Source of the DNA: Chitinophaga pinensis
GTDB taxonomy: Bacteria; Bacteroidota; Bacteroidia; NS11-12g; UBA9320
DNA: 38,783 nucleotides
Direction: 5' to 3'
Assembly: GCA_945878925.1 (NCBI GenBank)
Contig: CAMDXE010000007.1
Coordinates: forward strand, 1 to 38,783
Shown: positions 24,403 through 34,900 of the stretch, piece after piece
Numbering within the stretch: position 1 is the first letter of the stretch
Layout: each line of letters starts with the position of its first letter
Translations under genes and position numbers: made by a program
The notes under the pieces: generated by a model
Databases searched by the model: none
What the model was told of the DNA's origin: nothing
What the model saw: the letters and a program-made list of their open reading frames with translations, nothing else

Positions 24403-26865
24403 TTACCCTAATTTATGTTTCCAATAGCTTACAAAAAATCGAAGTTCTTCGTAGCTATAGTCCTCGCCAAGTAAATTTTTGGCTTCGCTAATTTTTAGTT
24501 CTGGATGGCTGGCATAAACGCCCTCTATGGCCTCAAGTTTTGGTGGTGCAATAAATTGATTGATCGACAGCAATCCTTGTCCAACATAGTGTGTCAAATG
24601 TCCGTTTATGGTTGAGGCGGCCAATGCTCTTTGTGTGGCAATTTCGATAACCGATAGCCCACTCACCAATAAATCGTAACTAATTTTATGAGACTCTTCT
24701 TTGATGGCTTTCGGTTTTATTTCTTCTTTAGGCTCGGCCGAAACATGGATTTGATTGCTTTGGCAATACGCCATAACCGTGTTAATTATTTCGTCGCCAT
24801 ACTTGCTGCACGTTTTTTTGCCAATGCCTTTTACTTTTACCAATGCATTAAGGGTAGTGGGCAAAGTGTTTGAAATTTCCATTAGCGCTTTTAAAGTAAA
24901 TATTTTGAAGTCTTCAACCTTTATCTCATCTGCCAAATGCCGGCGTAATTTTCGAAGTTTATGGTATAAAACTGGATGTTGGCTTGAGTTTAAGTCTTTA
25001 AAATCATGCTTATCTTGTCGCTGATTTATTTTTTGAAAATCAAGTTCGGCATTTACCTTTATCTGAGCATAAGCTGACGCCTTAAAATCGGAGGCACAAT
25101 ATTTGAAGCACGCCATCTTAATAAACAAAGCTTGTTTGGCAATCGTTAACGCTTTGTTAATGGCTTCCTTTATTGCTTTATTATCGGTTTGTATGGTCAA
25201 TTCATTCAGTGGCTTTTGCAACAACTCTTCCCATAATAAACTAAAGTAGGCTTGTCCTTTTGCTAGGCGTTCGTTCAATTGCACATTCGATTCAATCGCA
25301 CCATCCTTAAGTATCAATTGCTTTATTTGGTTATGAAAATTTCGAAGCACTTTTCCAATGCTTAATTCTGCTTTGGATATTACCTCCCCAAATTGCTCAA
25401 CCGTTTTTGAATCTATGGGGGGTGAATTTTCTAAAAGTTGAGTATGTAAATAAACGAGGGGATGGCGCAATCGATCATAGTCGAGCAAATCCATTATTAG
25501 CCCTTCCTGATATTCGAGCTTATCTTTTTGCAACGCCTCATCATCCAAATTTTGTTGGGCAAAGGAATGGTTAAATTGATGAATCGTAGAATCTAATCGA
25601 ATGCTTTTTGAAGAAATTGGCGTGCTTAATATTATGCCCTCCAAAGTGCGACATCGGCTTAGAGCCACATATACTTGGCCACTGCTAAAAGCATCTTCGG
25701 CGTCAATAATTACCTTGTCAAATGTTAGCCCTTGGCTTTTATGTATGGTTATGGCATACGCCAATTTTAAAGGCATTTGGTTAAACGACCCTAAAACTTT
25801 TTCTTCAATGGTTTTGGATTCCAAATTCAAGGTATACTTGATATTATTCCACTCCTCATTGGCTACGAGTATTTCATCAAAATCGTCCGTTTTAACACAA
25901 ATACTGTCTGAGTCTAATTTTACAATTCGACCAATCTTACCATTAAAATATTTTTTTTCTTTGGCCGTGTCGTTTTTAATAAACATCACTTGAGCCCCTA
26001 TTTTCAATTCAAGGTTTTGGTCGGTAGGGAAGCTGTATTCTGAAAAATCGCCTGTAATTTTTGCCTTATAAACCCTTGACGTTCCACTTAGTTTTTCTAA
26101 TCGGTCTTGGTTTATTTGTTTGGCCATAGCATTGTGCGACGAAAGGGTTATATAACCCTCGTCCTGGTTTGATTCTAAAATACCTCTGTCCAATCGACTA
26201 TTGAGCAGGGCAAAGCCCTCCATACTCATTTCGTTGTTTCGAACTTGATTCAACAAATCGATAAAAACGCCATCGCTTTGCCTAAAAATATGTTTTAACT
26301 CAACGATAACAGGATAGTTTTTTCCTAAGGCATGGCTGCTAAAAAAAAATACAGTTTGATAATGCGTTTTTAGCAATTCCCAATCGGCGTCTTTCATTAC
26401 CGGAGCCAACTGATTTATATCGCCAATTAGCAGCAATTGAACTCCGCCAAATGCTTCAAAGCGGTTTCGAAATTGCCTAAGCACCATATCCACGGCATCT
26501 AACACATCGCATCGCACCATACTAATTTCGTCAATCACCAATAAATCGATGCTTTTGATGAGGTTGATTTTATCGCGCGAATATTTTTTAGGTTCCACCG
26601 CCACATGATTGGGAACAAAAGGCGAAAATGAAAGTTGAAATAAAGAATGTATGGTTACCCCTCCTGCATTAATAGCCGCAACCCCTGTAGGCGCTACTAT
26701 GGCCATTCGTTTAGCCGTTTGTTTTTTAAGCCTGTGTAAAAACGTGGTTTTGCCTGTGCCTGCTTTGCCTGTCAAAAAAACATTTCGATTGGTATTGAGG
26801 ACATAATCATAAGCCAAATCGAGTTGAGCATTGGATTGCGTGGCAAAATCGTCCGTTTTATTCAT
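24403..26865 (-). CDS. PIF1-family DNA helicase with C-terminal HRDC and helix-turn-helix parts
   Basis: 820 aa from the ATG at 26865 (the track's TTG adds six residues). SF1B helicase motifs: Walker A GKAGTGKTT (33-41), APTGVAAINAGGVTIHSLFQL, Walker B IDEIS (111-115), GDINQLAP, ELKHIFRQ, and the C-terminal AITIHKSQGLTFDKVIID and VYVALSRCR. The last third adds a RecQ-like tail: an HRDC domain (YHKLRKLRRHLADE to KGIGKKTCSKYGDEII) and a helix-turn-helix region (SVIEIATQRALAASTINGHL). PIF1 enzymes unwind 5'-3' and resolve G-quadruplexes, R-loops and stalled forks. This domain mix is common in Bacteroidota. Confidence 0.93.
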   Translation of the reverse strand: MNKTDDFATQSNAQLDLAYDYVLNTNRNVFLTGKAGTGKTTFLHRLKKQTAKRMAIVAPTGVAAINAGGVTIHSLFQLSFSPFVPNHVAVEPKKYSRDKINLIKSIDLLVIDEISMVRCDVLDAVDMVLRQFRNRFEAFGGVQLLLIGDINQLAPVMKDADWELLKTHYQTVFFFSSHALGKNYPVIVELKHIFRQSDGVFIDLLNQVRNNEMSMEGFALLNSRLDRGILESNQDEGYITLSSHNAMAKQINQDRLEKLSGTSRVYKAKITGDFSEYSFPTDQNLELKIGAQVMFIKNDTAKEKKYFNGKIGRIVKLDSDSICVKTDDFDEILVANEEWNNIKYTLNLESKTIEEKVLGSFNQMPLKLAYAITIHKSQGLTFDKVIIDAEDAFSSGQVYVALSRCRTLEGIILSTPISSKSIRLDSTIHQFNHSFAQQNLDDEALQKDKLEYQEGLIMDLLDYDRLRHPLVYLHTQLLENSPPIDSKTVEQFGEVISKAELSIGKVLRNFHNQIKQLILKDGAIESNVQLNERLAKGQAYFSLLWEELLQKPLNELTIQTDNKAIKEAINKALTIAKQALFIKMACFKYCASDFKASAYAQIKVNAELDFQKINQRQDKHDFKDLNSSQHPVLYHKLRKLRRHLADEIKVEDFKIFTLKALMEISNTLPTTLNALVKVKGIGKKTCSKYGDEIINTVMAYCQSNQIHVSAEPKEEIKPKAIKEESHKISYDLLVSGLSVIEIATQRALAASTINGHLTHYVGQGLLSINQFIAPPKLEAIEGVYASHPELKISEAKNLLGEDYSYEELRFFVSYWKHKLG

Positions 26866-26958
26866 CCTGTTTAAGGTTAACAAATGTATTGGAAATTATT
26901 AAAAATTTGGTTCGATATTTTAACAAATACCGAAGTCATATCTGTACTAATATGTCAT

Positions 26959-27019
26959 AAAAAAAGCCCCGCAAACGGCTCAAATAGAAGGAAGCAGTTT
27001 GGAGGGCTTAAGGCTTTTT
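26959..27019 (-). terminator. Long-stem terminator after the cold-shock gene
   Basis: On the minus strand AAGCCC and CAAAC pair with GTTTG and GGGCTT across a 2x2 internal loop, ending in seven T. It fits transcription termination downstream of the cold-shock gene. An outer A-run/T-run pairing (AAAAAAGCC with GGCTTTTTT) could make it work on both strands. Confidence 0.65.
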
Positions 27020-27068
27020 TATTATTTGGAACCCTTTGCTTACGGCGTAATAAAAGGATAAATAAGTA

Positions 27069-27260
27069 TTAAGCTTTTTTTACATTTACCGCCGAGGGAC
27101 CTTTGCGGCCTACTTCTACTTCGTAGGTTACTTGATCGTCTTGTGAAATTTGGTCGATAATACCGGTTACGTGTACAAAAACTTCCTGACCATTGTCGTT
27201 GTTTTTAATAAAGCCATAGCCTTTTGACGCGTTAAAAAATTTTACTGTTCCTGTGTCCAT
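27069..27260 (-). CDS. Cold-shock-domain protein (CspA family)
   Basis: 63 aa, a single five-stranded OB-fold. RNP1 is KGYGFIKN and RNP2 is EVFVHVTGI; the start MDTGTVKFFNASKGYGFI is the family's canonical one. It binds single-stranded RNA and DNA, loosens mRNA structure and is often abundant even without cold stress. It is alone on its transcript, with two -7-like boxes upstream (27289-27296, and CAAAAATA on the plus strand at 27336-27343) and a strong terminator downstream. Confidence 0.96.
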   Translation of the reverse strand: MDTGTVKFFNASKGYGFIKNNDNGQEVFVHVTGIIDQISQDDQVTYEVEVGRKGPSAVNVKKA

Positions 27261-27288
27261 TGGTTAATAAATTAAGATGTTAAAATGC

Positions 27289-27296
27289 CAAAAATA
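27289..27296 (-). promoter_or_regulatory. -7 element for the cold-shock gene
   Basis: The minus strand reads TATTTTTG, a full match to TAnnTTTG, 28 bases before the ATG. A second identical box lies about 47 bases further upstream. The TTG partner is unclear for both. Confidence 0.45.
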
Positions 27297-27421
27297 CAGT
27301 TAATATTTTCCTTTTTACTATTCTTTTTTGAAAAACAAAAATAGATGTACATTTTTAAAGTCAGCCCTAAATCGAATGCCGAATGAAGCCTTTGAAGGAA
27401 CTCCTAAAATGGCCCTTTAAC

Positions 27422-28165
27422 CTAAGTGCCGCTCACTAAAATATTCTTATACTGATTAAGGCCCCAAACTTCATAGCTTGGTATAAGCAGTGGATCAAAC
27501 GTTAACAAAGTTTCGCCTTCCAAAAATTGAATTTTAAGGCCAAAGCTACCAATGGTTTCATAAAATTGGGCTACCGAACTGCCGGCGGCCCTCAAACCGT
27601 GTGGCCAAAATTCTAATAAAAGTTTGATATCGGGATTGGCCTTAATGGTTTTTTCCATGCCCTTAAGCGCCGCCACTTCATAGCCTTGAATGTCCATTTT
27701 TATAAGGTTAACTGTCCATAGGCCGTTTACATAATCGTCAATAGCGATGGCCTCTATGGTTTCGAACGATTGAAATTCATCCACAGGATAGGTGCGATGA
27801 TCGACATTCAAATCTTTTGATTTATAAATTGTCAATTGGCCCGATTTATCACTCACCGCTTTATGGTTGAGCACCACGTTGACCAACTGCTGCGTGTTGT
27901 TTTTTAGATGCTTGAAGTTTAAGCCATCAGGCTCAAATGAATGTACTTTACCATATTTTCCAGTACACTTTGATAATATTTTGGAGTAAAATCCAATGTT
28001 GGCGCCAATGTCTAAAATTATATCATCGGGGGCAATTATTTTTTTTAAATACCTAATTTCATCTGCATCCTGCCTGTTCTTAAACATTGGATAAATAACG
28101 TTGTATATAGGGAATGCATGGGTATATAAAAAATGACCTATCCTAATTGAAAGTGGTTTTGACAT
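27422..28165 (-). CDS. FkbM-family SAM-dependent methyltransferase
   Basis: 247 aa from the ATG at 28165. The track begins at a GTG nine codons earlier, but a -7 box (TATTTTTG) overlaps that extension, so it would not be in the mRNA. The SAM-binding motif is DIILDIGANIGFYSKIL, followed by HSFEPDGLNFKHLKNN, then VNLIKMDIQGYEVAALKGM, the FkbM signature, and LLLEFWPHGL. FkbM enzymes O-methylate sugars or small molecules. In Bacteroidota they often sit with glycan genes, but no glycosyltransferase is nearby, so the substrate is unknown. It is divergent from the cyclophilin-pgk pair. Confidence 0.9.
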   Translation of the reverse strand: MSKPLSIRIGHFLYTHAFPIYNVIYPMFKNRQDADEIRYLKKIIAPDDIILDIGANIGFYSKILSKCTGKYGKVHSFEPDGLNFKHLKNNTQQLVNVVLNHKAVSDKSGQLTIYKSKDLNVDHRTYPVDEFQSFETIEAIAIDDYVNGLWTVNLIKMDIQGYEVAALKGMEKTIKANPDIKLLLEFWPHGLRAAGSSVAQFYETIGSFGLKIQFLEGETLLTFDPLLIPSYEVWGLNQYKNILVSGT

Positions 28166-28269
28166 CACTCGCAAAAATAAAGCTTTCGGCACTTAAAATA
28201 GCTTTGCTTGGTTTCAAAATATTTTTACCCTCAGCTTCGGTTTGTGGCCTAAGAATAATGCTTAAATCT

Positions 28270-28302
28270 TTTGGCTAAAAGGGCTTGAAACTGTTATTTT
28301 TG
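28270..28302 (+). promoter_or_regulatory. Consensus promoter for the cyclophilin-pgk operon
   Basis: TTTG (28270-28273), a 21-base spacer and TATTTTTG (28295-28302) match the Bacteroidota consensus exactly. The expected start, about 28309, leaves a leader of roughly 30 bases before the ATG at 28340. Confidence 0.72.
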
Positions 28303-28339
28303 CACTACTTTTTTTACCCACTTTCTATTCGAATATCAC

Positions 28340-29011
28340 ATGAAAAACACAAACATTCTTTGGGCCCTCCTAGCCATATTTATTCTGGGATCTTGCTCAA
28401 ATTCAAGTCAGTCGTCGGTTGACGAATCGTCGTCAGTTGAAGAAGAGCCGGTGGTTGCTTTGGTAGATACCAGCAACGGGCTATTTGCCATTTTTAGCAC
28501 AACCAAAGGGGTGGCCATTGCAAAACTTTTTGATGAAAAAGCCCCTTTAACTGTGGCAAATTTTGTAGCCTTGGCCGAAGGAAGCATGCCAAATTCATTT
28601 CGAAAAGCAGGTGTTCCCTATTTTGATAGTTTAAAATTTCATAGGGTTATTAGTTTTACCAATGGCGATAAAGAAAATTTTATGATTCAAGGTGGCGATC
28701 CTCAGGGCACAGGCAACGGAGGCCCTGGCTACAACTTTAAAGATGAATTTTCGGATTTAAAACTTGATAGGCCTGGTTTATTGGCTATGGCCAATTCGGG
28801 ACCATCAACCAATGGAAGTCAATTTTTTATAACCCTTAAAGCAACCCCTTGGCTTGATGGCCTGCATACTGTTTATGGCGAATTAATTGCAGGAACCGAA
28901 GTGCCTTTTTTAATAAAAACGAATGACTATATCACTAAAATAAAAATAATTCGTAAAGGCGCTAAGGCTTTAAAATACAACGCTATGGCCGAGTATAATG
29001 CCCATAAATAA
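28340..29011 (+). CDS. Cyclophilin-type peptidyl-prolyl isomerase, lipoprotein
   Basis: 223 aa. The lipoprotein signal ([15 protein letters not shown], lipobox LGSC) is followed by a Ser/Glu linker and one cyclophilin domain (about 50-215): [25 protein letters not shown] with the catalytic Arg, [36 protein letters not shown], and [15 protein letters not shown]. The domain is close to canonical, with histidine replacing the more usual phenylalanine of the HTVFG motif only in spacing (HTVYG). It catalyses proline cis-trans change and helps proteins fold in the periplasm. pgk begins 18 bases downstream and likely shares its promoter. Confidence 0.95.
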   Translation: MKNTNILWALLAIFILGSCSNSSQSSVDESSSVEEEPVVALVDTSNGLFAIFSTTKGVAIAKLFDEKAPLTVANFVALAEGSMPNSFRKAGVPYFDSLKFHRVISFTNGDKENFMIQGGDPQGTGNGGPGYNFKDEFSDLKLDRPGLLAMANSGPSTNGSQFFITLKATPWLDGLHTVYGELIAGTEVPFLIKTNDYITKIKIIRKGAKALKYNAMAEYNAHK

Positions 29012-29029
29012 GTTGATTATTTTATAAAA

Positions 29030-30220
29030 ATGAATACGATTGATCATTACAATTTTGCGGGCCAACGTGTCCTTGTTCGGGTAGATTTTAATGTGCCTTT
29101 AGATGAAAATCTTTCGATTACCGACGATTCAAGAATTACAGCGGCTTTGCCAACCCTCAAAAAAATACGCGATGATGGTGGATCCATTGTATTGTTATCG
29201 CATTTGGGCAGGCCCAAAAACGGACCCAGCCCCAAAACTTCCTTAAGTAATCTTGTAAGCCATATAAGCACGCTATTAGGCGTTGATGTAAGATTTGCCG
29301 ACGACTGCATAGGTACAATGGCTACTGAGTTGTCGGCATCGCTTAAATCGGGTGAAGTTTTATTATTAGAAAATCTTCGATATTATAAAGAAGAGGAAAA
29401 TGGAGACCATGATTTTGCCGAAACGCTTTCGAAATTAGGCGATTTTTATGTGAACGATGCCTTTGGCACTGCTCATCGCGCTCATGCAAGCACCGCCATA
29501 ATAGCTCAGTTTTTTCCAAGCTCAAAATGCTTTGGATATTTGATGGCTAAAGAAATCAATAATGCCGACTTGGTACTTAATAACCCTAAACGGCCTTTAA
29601 CAGCCATTGTGGGTGGAGCCAAAATAAGCGACAAGATTGTTATTATTGAAAATCTGCTTAAGGTAGCCAACCATATTATTATTGGAGGAGGCATGTCGTA
29701 TACCTTTATTAAAGCAAAAGGAGGCGCCGTAGGAAATTCACTACTTGAAAAAGATATGTTAGATTTGGCTTTGGGCATTTTGGACCAAGCGGCCCAAAAA
29801 GGTGTAAAAATTCATTTACCCATCGACTCTATAGTGGCCGATGAATTTAGCAATAATGCTCAAACCCTTACATGCTTAAGCCATGAAATACCCGATGGGT
29901 GGATGGGCTTGGATATTGGAGAACAAGCTATCGCTAGTTTTAAAACTGTAATTAATTTGAGCCAAACCATCCTTTGGAATGGGCCTATGGGTGTATTTGA
30001 ATTGGATAAATTTTCGAATGGAACTCGTGAAATGGCTTTTGCCTTGGCAAGCGTTACAAACAATGGCACGTTTACGCTTATAGGTGGCGGTGATTCTGCC
30101 GCAGCAATTCACCAATATAAATTGGAAGACAAGGTAAGTTATGTATCAACCGGAGGCGGTGCTTTACTCGAATATTTCGAAGGCAAAGTGCTTCCAGGTA
30201 TAAGTGCTATAATATCTTAA
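29030..30220 (+). CDS. pgk: Phosphoglycerate kinase
   Basis: 396 aa, full length. It transfers phosphate between 1,3-bisphosphoglycerate and ADP in glycolysis and gluconeogenesis. N-domain motifs are VLVRVDFNVPLDE, DDSRITAALPTL, LLSHLGRPKNGP and YVNDAFGTAHRAHAS; C-domain motifs are VGGAKISDKI, GGGMSYTF, WNGPMGVFE and the nucleotide loop LIGGGDSAAA, ending STGGGALLEYFEGKVLPG. All substrate-binding residues that I can judge by eye are present. It follows the cyclophilin gene closely and converges with the subtilisin-like protease, with a 13-base gap and no visible terminator. Confidence 0.98.
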   Translation: MNTIDHYNFAGQRVLVRVDFNVPLDENLSITDDSRITAALPTLKKIRDDGGSIVLLSHLGRPKNGPSPKTSLSNLVSHISTLLGVDVRFADDCIGTMATELSASLKSGEVLLLENLRYYKEEENGDHDFAETLSKLGDFYVNDAFGTAHRAHASTAIIAQFFPSSKCFGYLMAKEINNADLVLNNPKRPLTAIVGGAKISDKIVIIENLLKVANHIIIGGGMSYTFIKAKGGAVGNSLLEKDMLDLALGILDQAAQKGVKIHLPIDSIVADEFSNNAQTLTCLSHEIPDGWMGLDIGEQAIASFKTVINLSQTILWNGPMGVFELDKFSNGTREMAFALASVTNNGTFTLIGGGDSAAAIHQYKLEDKVSYVSTGGGALLEYFEGKVLPGISAIIS

Positions 30221-30233
30221 GGCGTTTACCTTT

Positions 30234-31820
30234 TTAATTTTTACTCATTTTTTCGGCCAATTCCACGGCTTTGTAGGTATTTACAACCCCTCCCGAAACG
30301 CTTATTTTTTTAAGTTTTGTCCCTTTTTTTGTTCCCGGAACATACACTTTTCCTTTTACCTTAGTGGTCGACTGCATAAGAATGGTTCGCACTTGTGCGG
30401 CCGAAAGATTTGGATAATAAGAGCGCAATAATGTGGCAATACCTGCTGTGCAGGGTGAAGCCATGCTTGTGCCATCGAAAGCGGCATATTTTGAGCCAGG
30501 TATCGTTGAATAAATGCTTACGCCTGGAGCAAATACATCCACGTTTTTTTGGCCGAAGTTCGAAAAATCTGCCAATCGGGCTTTTCCGCCAACCCACGAC
30601 GATGCGCCTACTTCAACCCAATTGCTAGCGCGTTTGTTGTCGGCTGCAATATTTGGATTTGGATAATTTATATTAACATCAATATCTTTTGAATCGTTGC
30701 CTGCCCCATGAACCAACAGCACATCCTTAGACTCGGCGTATTTAACTGCCTCGTCTACCAAATTTTTATCCCAAGGAAACGCTTTCCCAAAACTCATATT
30801 TATCACTTTAGCACCATTGTTTACAGCATAGCGAATGGCGTTGGCTACATCCTTGTCGCGCTCGTCGCCATCGGGTACGCATCGCACCGACATGATTCGG
30901 GCATTATTCGAAACTCCTTTTATTCCTAAATTATTGTCGCGTTGGGCGCCAATTATTCCGGCTACATGGGTGCCGTGTGATGCATCGGGGCCAGTTACGT
31001 CGTTGTTTCCATAATTGGTTTCACGCTGGTCGTCGTAGTTGTCGCCAACAATTAGGCGCGAATTATAATTAATATTATAGGCATAATTTGCTTGCACATC
31101 GAAATGATCGAGGGCTTGTTTTAAATTTGTTTTTATGGTTAAATATTTTTCGCCAGATTGCATATAGGCTATAAATTTTTCGATGGTGCTGGCTTCTTGT
31201 GCATTGGCCGGTGTATAGGCTTTAAGTTCGTCTAATGTGAAATTTTCGCCCTTGCCTATGCCTGCCTCAATACTTTCAAATCGTTTCATTGATTTTGAGT
31301 ATAACTCATACATGGTATGCGACTGTAAGCTTTTTTGCAAAAACTCAACCTTTAGTTTTAAATATGTATTGTACTCGCCTTTCTCCGCTTCACTCATGGT
31401 GGCTTCGTTTACGTTCTCATACTTCACTCTATATTTATTGTAAACCCGTGTTAGTTCATAAGAATCATGTTCTACATTTTTTCCATCTTTTCCTCCAATA
31501 AAATTCCAACCATAAATATCGTCTATGTATCCATTGTTGTCGTCGTCGAGGTTGTTTCCTGCAATTTCACCCTTATTAATCCACATCACATTTTTTAGAT
31601 CTTCGTGATCTTCATCGACGCCACTATCGAGCACGCCAACAATAACCGGAACCGATGTTTTATTCTTCAACAGCTCTTCATAAGCCCTTTCGGTGCTTAC
31701 GCCCAAAACTTTATTGGCCTTTTTATCCAAGTTAAACCAATTTTCAGGGGCGTTTTGCCCGAATACTAAGCCCGCTGAGGAGCTAAATGCCAATGTCCAA
31801 ATTAATTTTTTAGTCAACAT
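30234..31820 (-). CDS. Subtilisin-like (S8) serine protease, exported, with large insertion
   Basis: 528 aa from the ATG at 31820 (MLTKKLIWTLAFSSSAGLVFGQ, a signal peptide); the track's start is 30 bases earlier. The catalytic triad is complete: Asp65 in GVLDSGVD, His282 in SHGTHVAGIIGA, and Ser452 in FDGTSMASPCTAG, with oxyanion Asn375 in GAGNDS. Asp and His are 217 residues apart, against about 32 in subtilisin, because a mostly helical insert of some 170-180 residues follows the calcium-like loop NNLDDDNNGYIDD. No T9SS sorting domain is seen, so it is probably periplasmic or secreted by another route. No propeptide domain of the usual I9 type is obvious. Confidence 0.93.
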   Translation of the reverse strand: MLTKKLIWTLAFSSSAGLVFGQNAPENWFNLDKKANKVLGVSTERAYEELLKNKTSVPVIVGVLDSGVDEDHEDLKNVMWINKGEIAGNNLDDDNNGYIDDIYGWNFIGGKDGKNVEHDSYELTRVYNKYRVKYENVNEATMSEAEKGEYNTYLKLKVEFLQKSLQSHTMYELYSKSMKRFESIEAGIGKGENFTLDELKAYTPANAQEASTIEKFIAYMQSGEKYLTIKTNLKQALDHFDVQANYAYNINYNSRLIVGDNYDDQRETNYGNNDVTGPDASHGTHVAGIIGAQRDNNLGIKGVSNNARIMSVRCVPDGDERDKDVANAIRYAVNNGAKVINMSFGKAFPWDKNLVDEAVKYAESKDVLLVHGAGNDSKDIDVNINYPNPNIAADNKRASNWVEVGASSWVGGKARLADFSNFGQKNVDVFAPGVSIYSTIPGSKYAAFDGTSMASPCTAGIATLLRSYYPNLSAAQVRTILMQSTTKVKGKVYVPGTKKGTKLKKISVSGGVVNTYKAVELAEKMSKN

Positions 31821-31938
31821 ATTCTTATTTCTTAAGTCTTCAAAAATCACTATAAATTTTAGATATAGGGTTACACTTTAGATAAAAATAATAAAATTTA
31901 CCACCAAGTGTTTATCGAATTTATCCATTTTAAGCACT

Positions 31939-34900
31939 TCATTTTTTTACAAGCGCAATCTTAAATTTATCAAGCTCGCCTAATTTAATGTAATCGGCCT
32001 TAAACAAATCAAATTCATCAATCTCAATTATGGTCTTCAAAAACTTTTGCCTTTTGGCTACCTGAAGAATTTGTCCAGTGCTTTTGAAATCAACCGAATA
32101 GTTTGAAAAAGCAGAGCGATGATTTATTGAACTTGGCAGTTCAACTAACTTGTAGCCCATTGGAATTTTAAAATTTATGATTTGCTCTGAGCTATAAATA
32201 TTTAAGACTTTTTCAAGATCAACGCGATTGGTTCTATGGTTTTCCAAAAACACTTTATTTTTTTTAATGCATTCCATATAAGGCATCCGAAGTATGTATA
32301 AGCCCGACACCTTGTCGGCAAATCCGCTGGCGCTTAAATCAAAAACGGCCTTTAAGGGGCTCGAAAAATCGTTCAAATTCAAAAAATCAACCTTCTGATA
32401 AATGCAATTTTCAAATACATCCTGTCCAAAATAATTCGACATAAAATCGCTGTATTTATTTGGCGGCGTTCTAAAAATTTGTTCTCTTAAATTGCCTCCT
32501 GCCGTGCCGGTATATTCGGCCTTAATTGTAACGTTGAGGGTTCTATCCAAATTTAGCTCAGCGTCCATTTCATATTTAGCCCTTGTTTTAACCGAATCGA
32601 TGATGTCGTTGGGAAGACGGAAAACTTCATTTTCGCCGGGCTTAATAAGCAGTCCAATGGCATCGTTGTCCATCTCGGGAAGTACGTATAAAGGATAAAA
32701 ATTGGTAGTGAGGTCGCAGTAATTTTTTTGACCATTCAAAATATAACATACAATAACATGGTCGAATGAAAGTGAAGGAACGGGCTCTAACCGGTTGCTA
32801 TGATTAGATTTTACGAGGGTATAATAGGCCTCAATGCCTTGCGAATGCAGCATGCTTATCATTAATGTGGCCACATCTTTGCAATCGCCTATGCATGCCG
32901 AAAGGGTGTTTCCTGGCCGCTTAGGAACAAATCGAGAGTTTAAAAACGGCACATAACTGTAGCGAATTTTGGAGGTAATATAATTATAGATTTTTTGGAC
33001 TTTTTCAAAATCACTATCCGAGCCACGCAGTAAAGTATCTAACACATGTTTTACTTCATAAGTGAGTTCTGTTTTTTGATAGGTGGTTTGCTCGTACCAT
33101 TCATTTATGGGTTGCCAATTTTTGATGGTGCTAATGGATACGCTTCGGTATAAATCATAATAATCGGGAATAGCCGATTCGTCTTCTATTTTTTGAAGCT
33201 TTTGGTGCTGCCAAACATAATGATCGTAATTAAAGGAGTCGGAAAATTTAAGAGGTTCCCCTTCTATCTTATGCGATTTGTACCCTAAAAATTTTCCTTT
33301 GGGAACCAATACCTCGAATTTGGAAAAAAACACAGGGCTTGGAAAAAAGATGAAATGCTGATGAAAAAAATCTTTTCCAAATAGAGATTCTGCTTCTAAC
33401 TTAATGTTTCCTTCTACTTGTATGATATCGCCTACTTCCAAATTTTTGACGACCAAATAATTCCCCGATTTTTCTGGATTTATTTCTGTGCCATTCTCTT
33501 TAATAACCTTGGCGCTCACAAGGTTTCCCATAAAACCCATATCCATTTCGTTGTATTTTTCAATCCCCGATTCCTTAATTATTTTAAGCATGAGGGTTTG
33601 ACCAAGTGTTGCCATATTATTGGTATCCAAAAGGCAATCTTTGGTGTATTGCAGAATAATAGCGTCTTCATTTTCTGCCAATTTATTCCATTCGGGGTTG
33701 GCTAAGGTTTCGTTGAATGTAGGTGTTTTAAAATATTTTTTAATATTAACATGCCCAACAATTTGCTCAATTTTATCGTCAATACCATTGGCGTATCCAA
33801 AAATACCTGTACCCGAGCCAAGCGCTAAACCGGTATAAAAATAAGACAAGGCCTTTGTTTCGTTGCCTTCTAATATGGCAATGTCTCCAAGCAATTCATA
33901 AACTCCGCTTTGATAAGGATCAATTTCGAGGGAGGTTTTTAGGATGGTTTCGGCATAGTCATATTTACCTGTTTCTTTTAAATAAGTTCCAAAATCATAG
34001 TAACTCGAGGTAAGGTGTGGAGCAAAATAAATTTTGTCTTTATACAAGGCGCATACTTTATCTTGTTTTTTGCGATCTTTATAATACTCGATGGCAGTAT
34101 TAAAATCATCGTCATGCGATCCTGTTTTTAAAGCCTTAATGGCCTTTTTTTGTAAACTTAGCGCTTCGGCAGGCCCATACCTTTCTTCTGTTTCTGAGTA
34201 TTTCGAAAGGCTTGGCCTTAAGTCTGATTTATACAAAGGATATTTTCGGAGGGTTTGATATATAAACGAGTCTTTTTCTATAGGCCATCCCAATTTGTTG
34301 AAATAATCGATATATCGAAAAATGACCTTGATATTTGAAGGGCTTATTTCGGATAGTTTGGTGAGTGCAGTAAAAAATTTATCGGGTTCGGTTTCTAAAT
34401 TTATTTCTTGTAGTTTTTCATACTGCATGCCAAAAAAAGGAGCGTTTACATCATCGCTTTTCGAAAGCAGTTCATATACTTTCTCGGTTTTACCATTGAG
34501 CTGACAAAACTTGGCAAATAAATATTTATAGAAGAGTATGCTGGGATGCAATGCGCTTTTTTGTGAAAAATATTCCTCCCCAAGTTTGCATTTGTTTTCG
34601 CCTACGAAGGCTTTGAATAAACAATAATCCAACCATAAATTGTCGGTGTTTGCTGCTTTTGTTATAAAATAATTAACCAAACTGTGGCTTGTGGTGGCAA
34701 ACGAATCGATTCCGTTATTATGGTAATTGGCAGCTACCGAACTGTTTAAATCCACAATTGGTTTGCCATCGGGTTCGGTAAATCGTATGGCCAACATATC
34801 GTATTCATAGTTTTTATCATCCCTAAAGCTTAATGGACCTTCGTTTTCTTCTGTATTTTTTTGGCTGGCATTTTTTATTAATATTCGATTATTTCCTTTT

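Noticed and set aside
26884-27072. Plus-strand 62-codon ORF between the helicase and the cold-shock gene
   Set aside because: It runs through the long-stem terminator, has no recognisable features, and starts next to the helicase start on the other strand.
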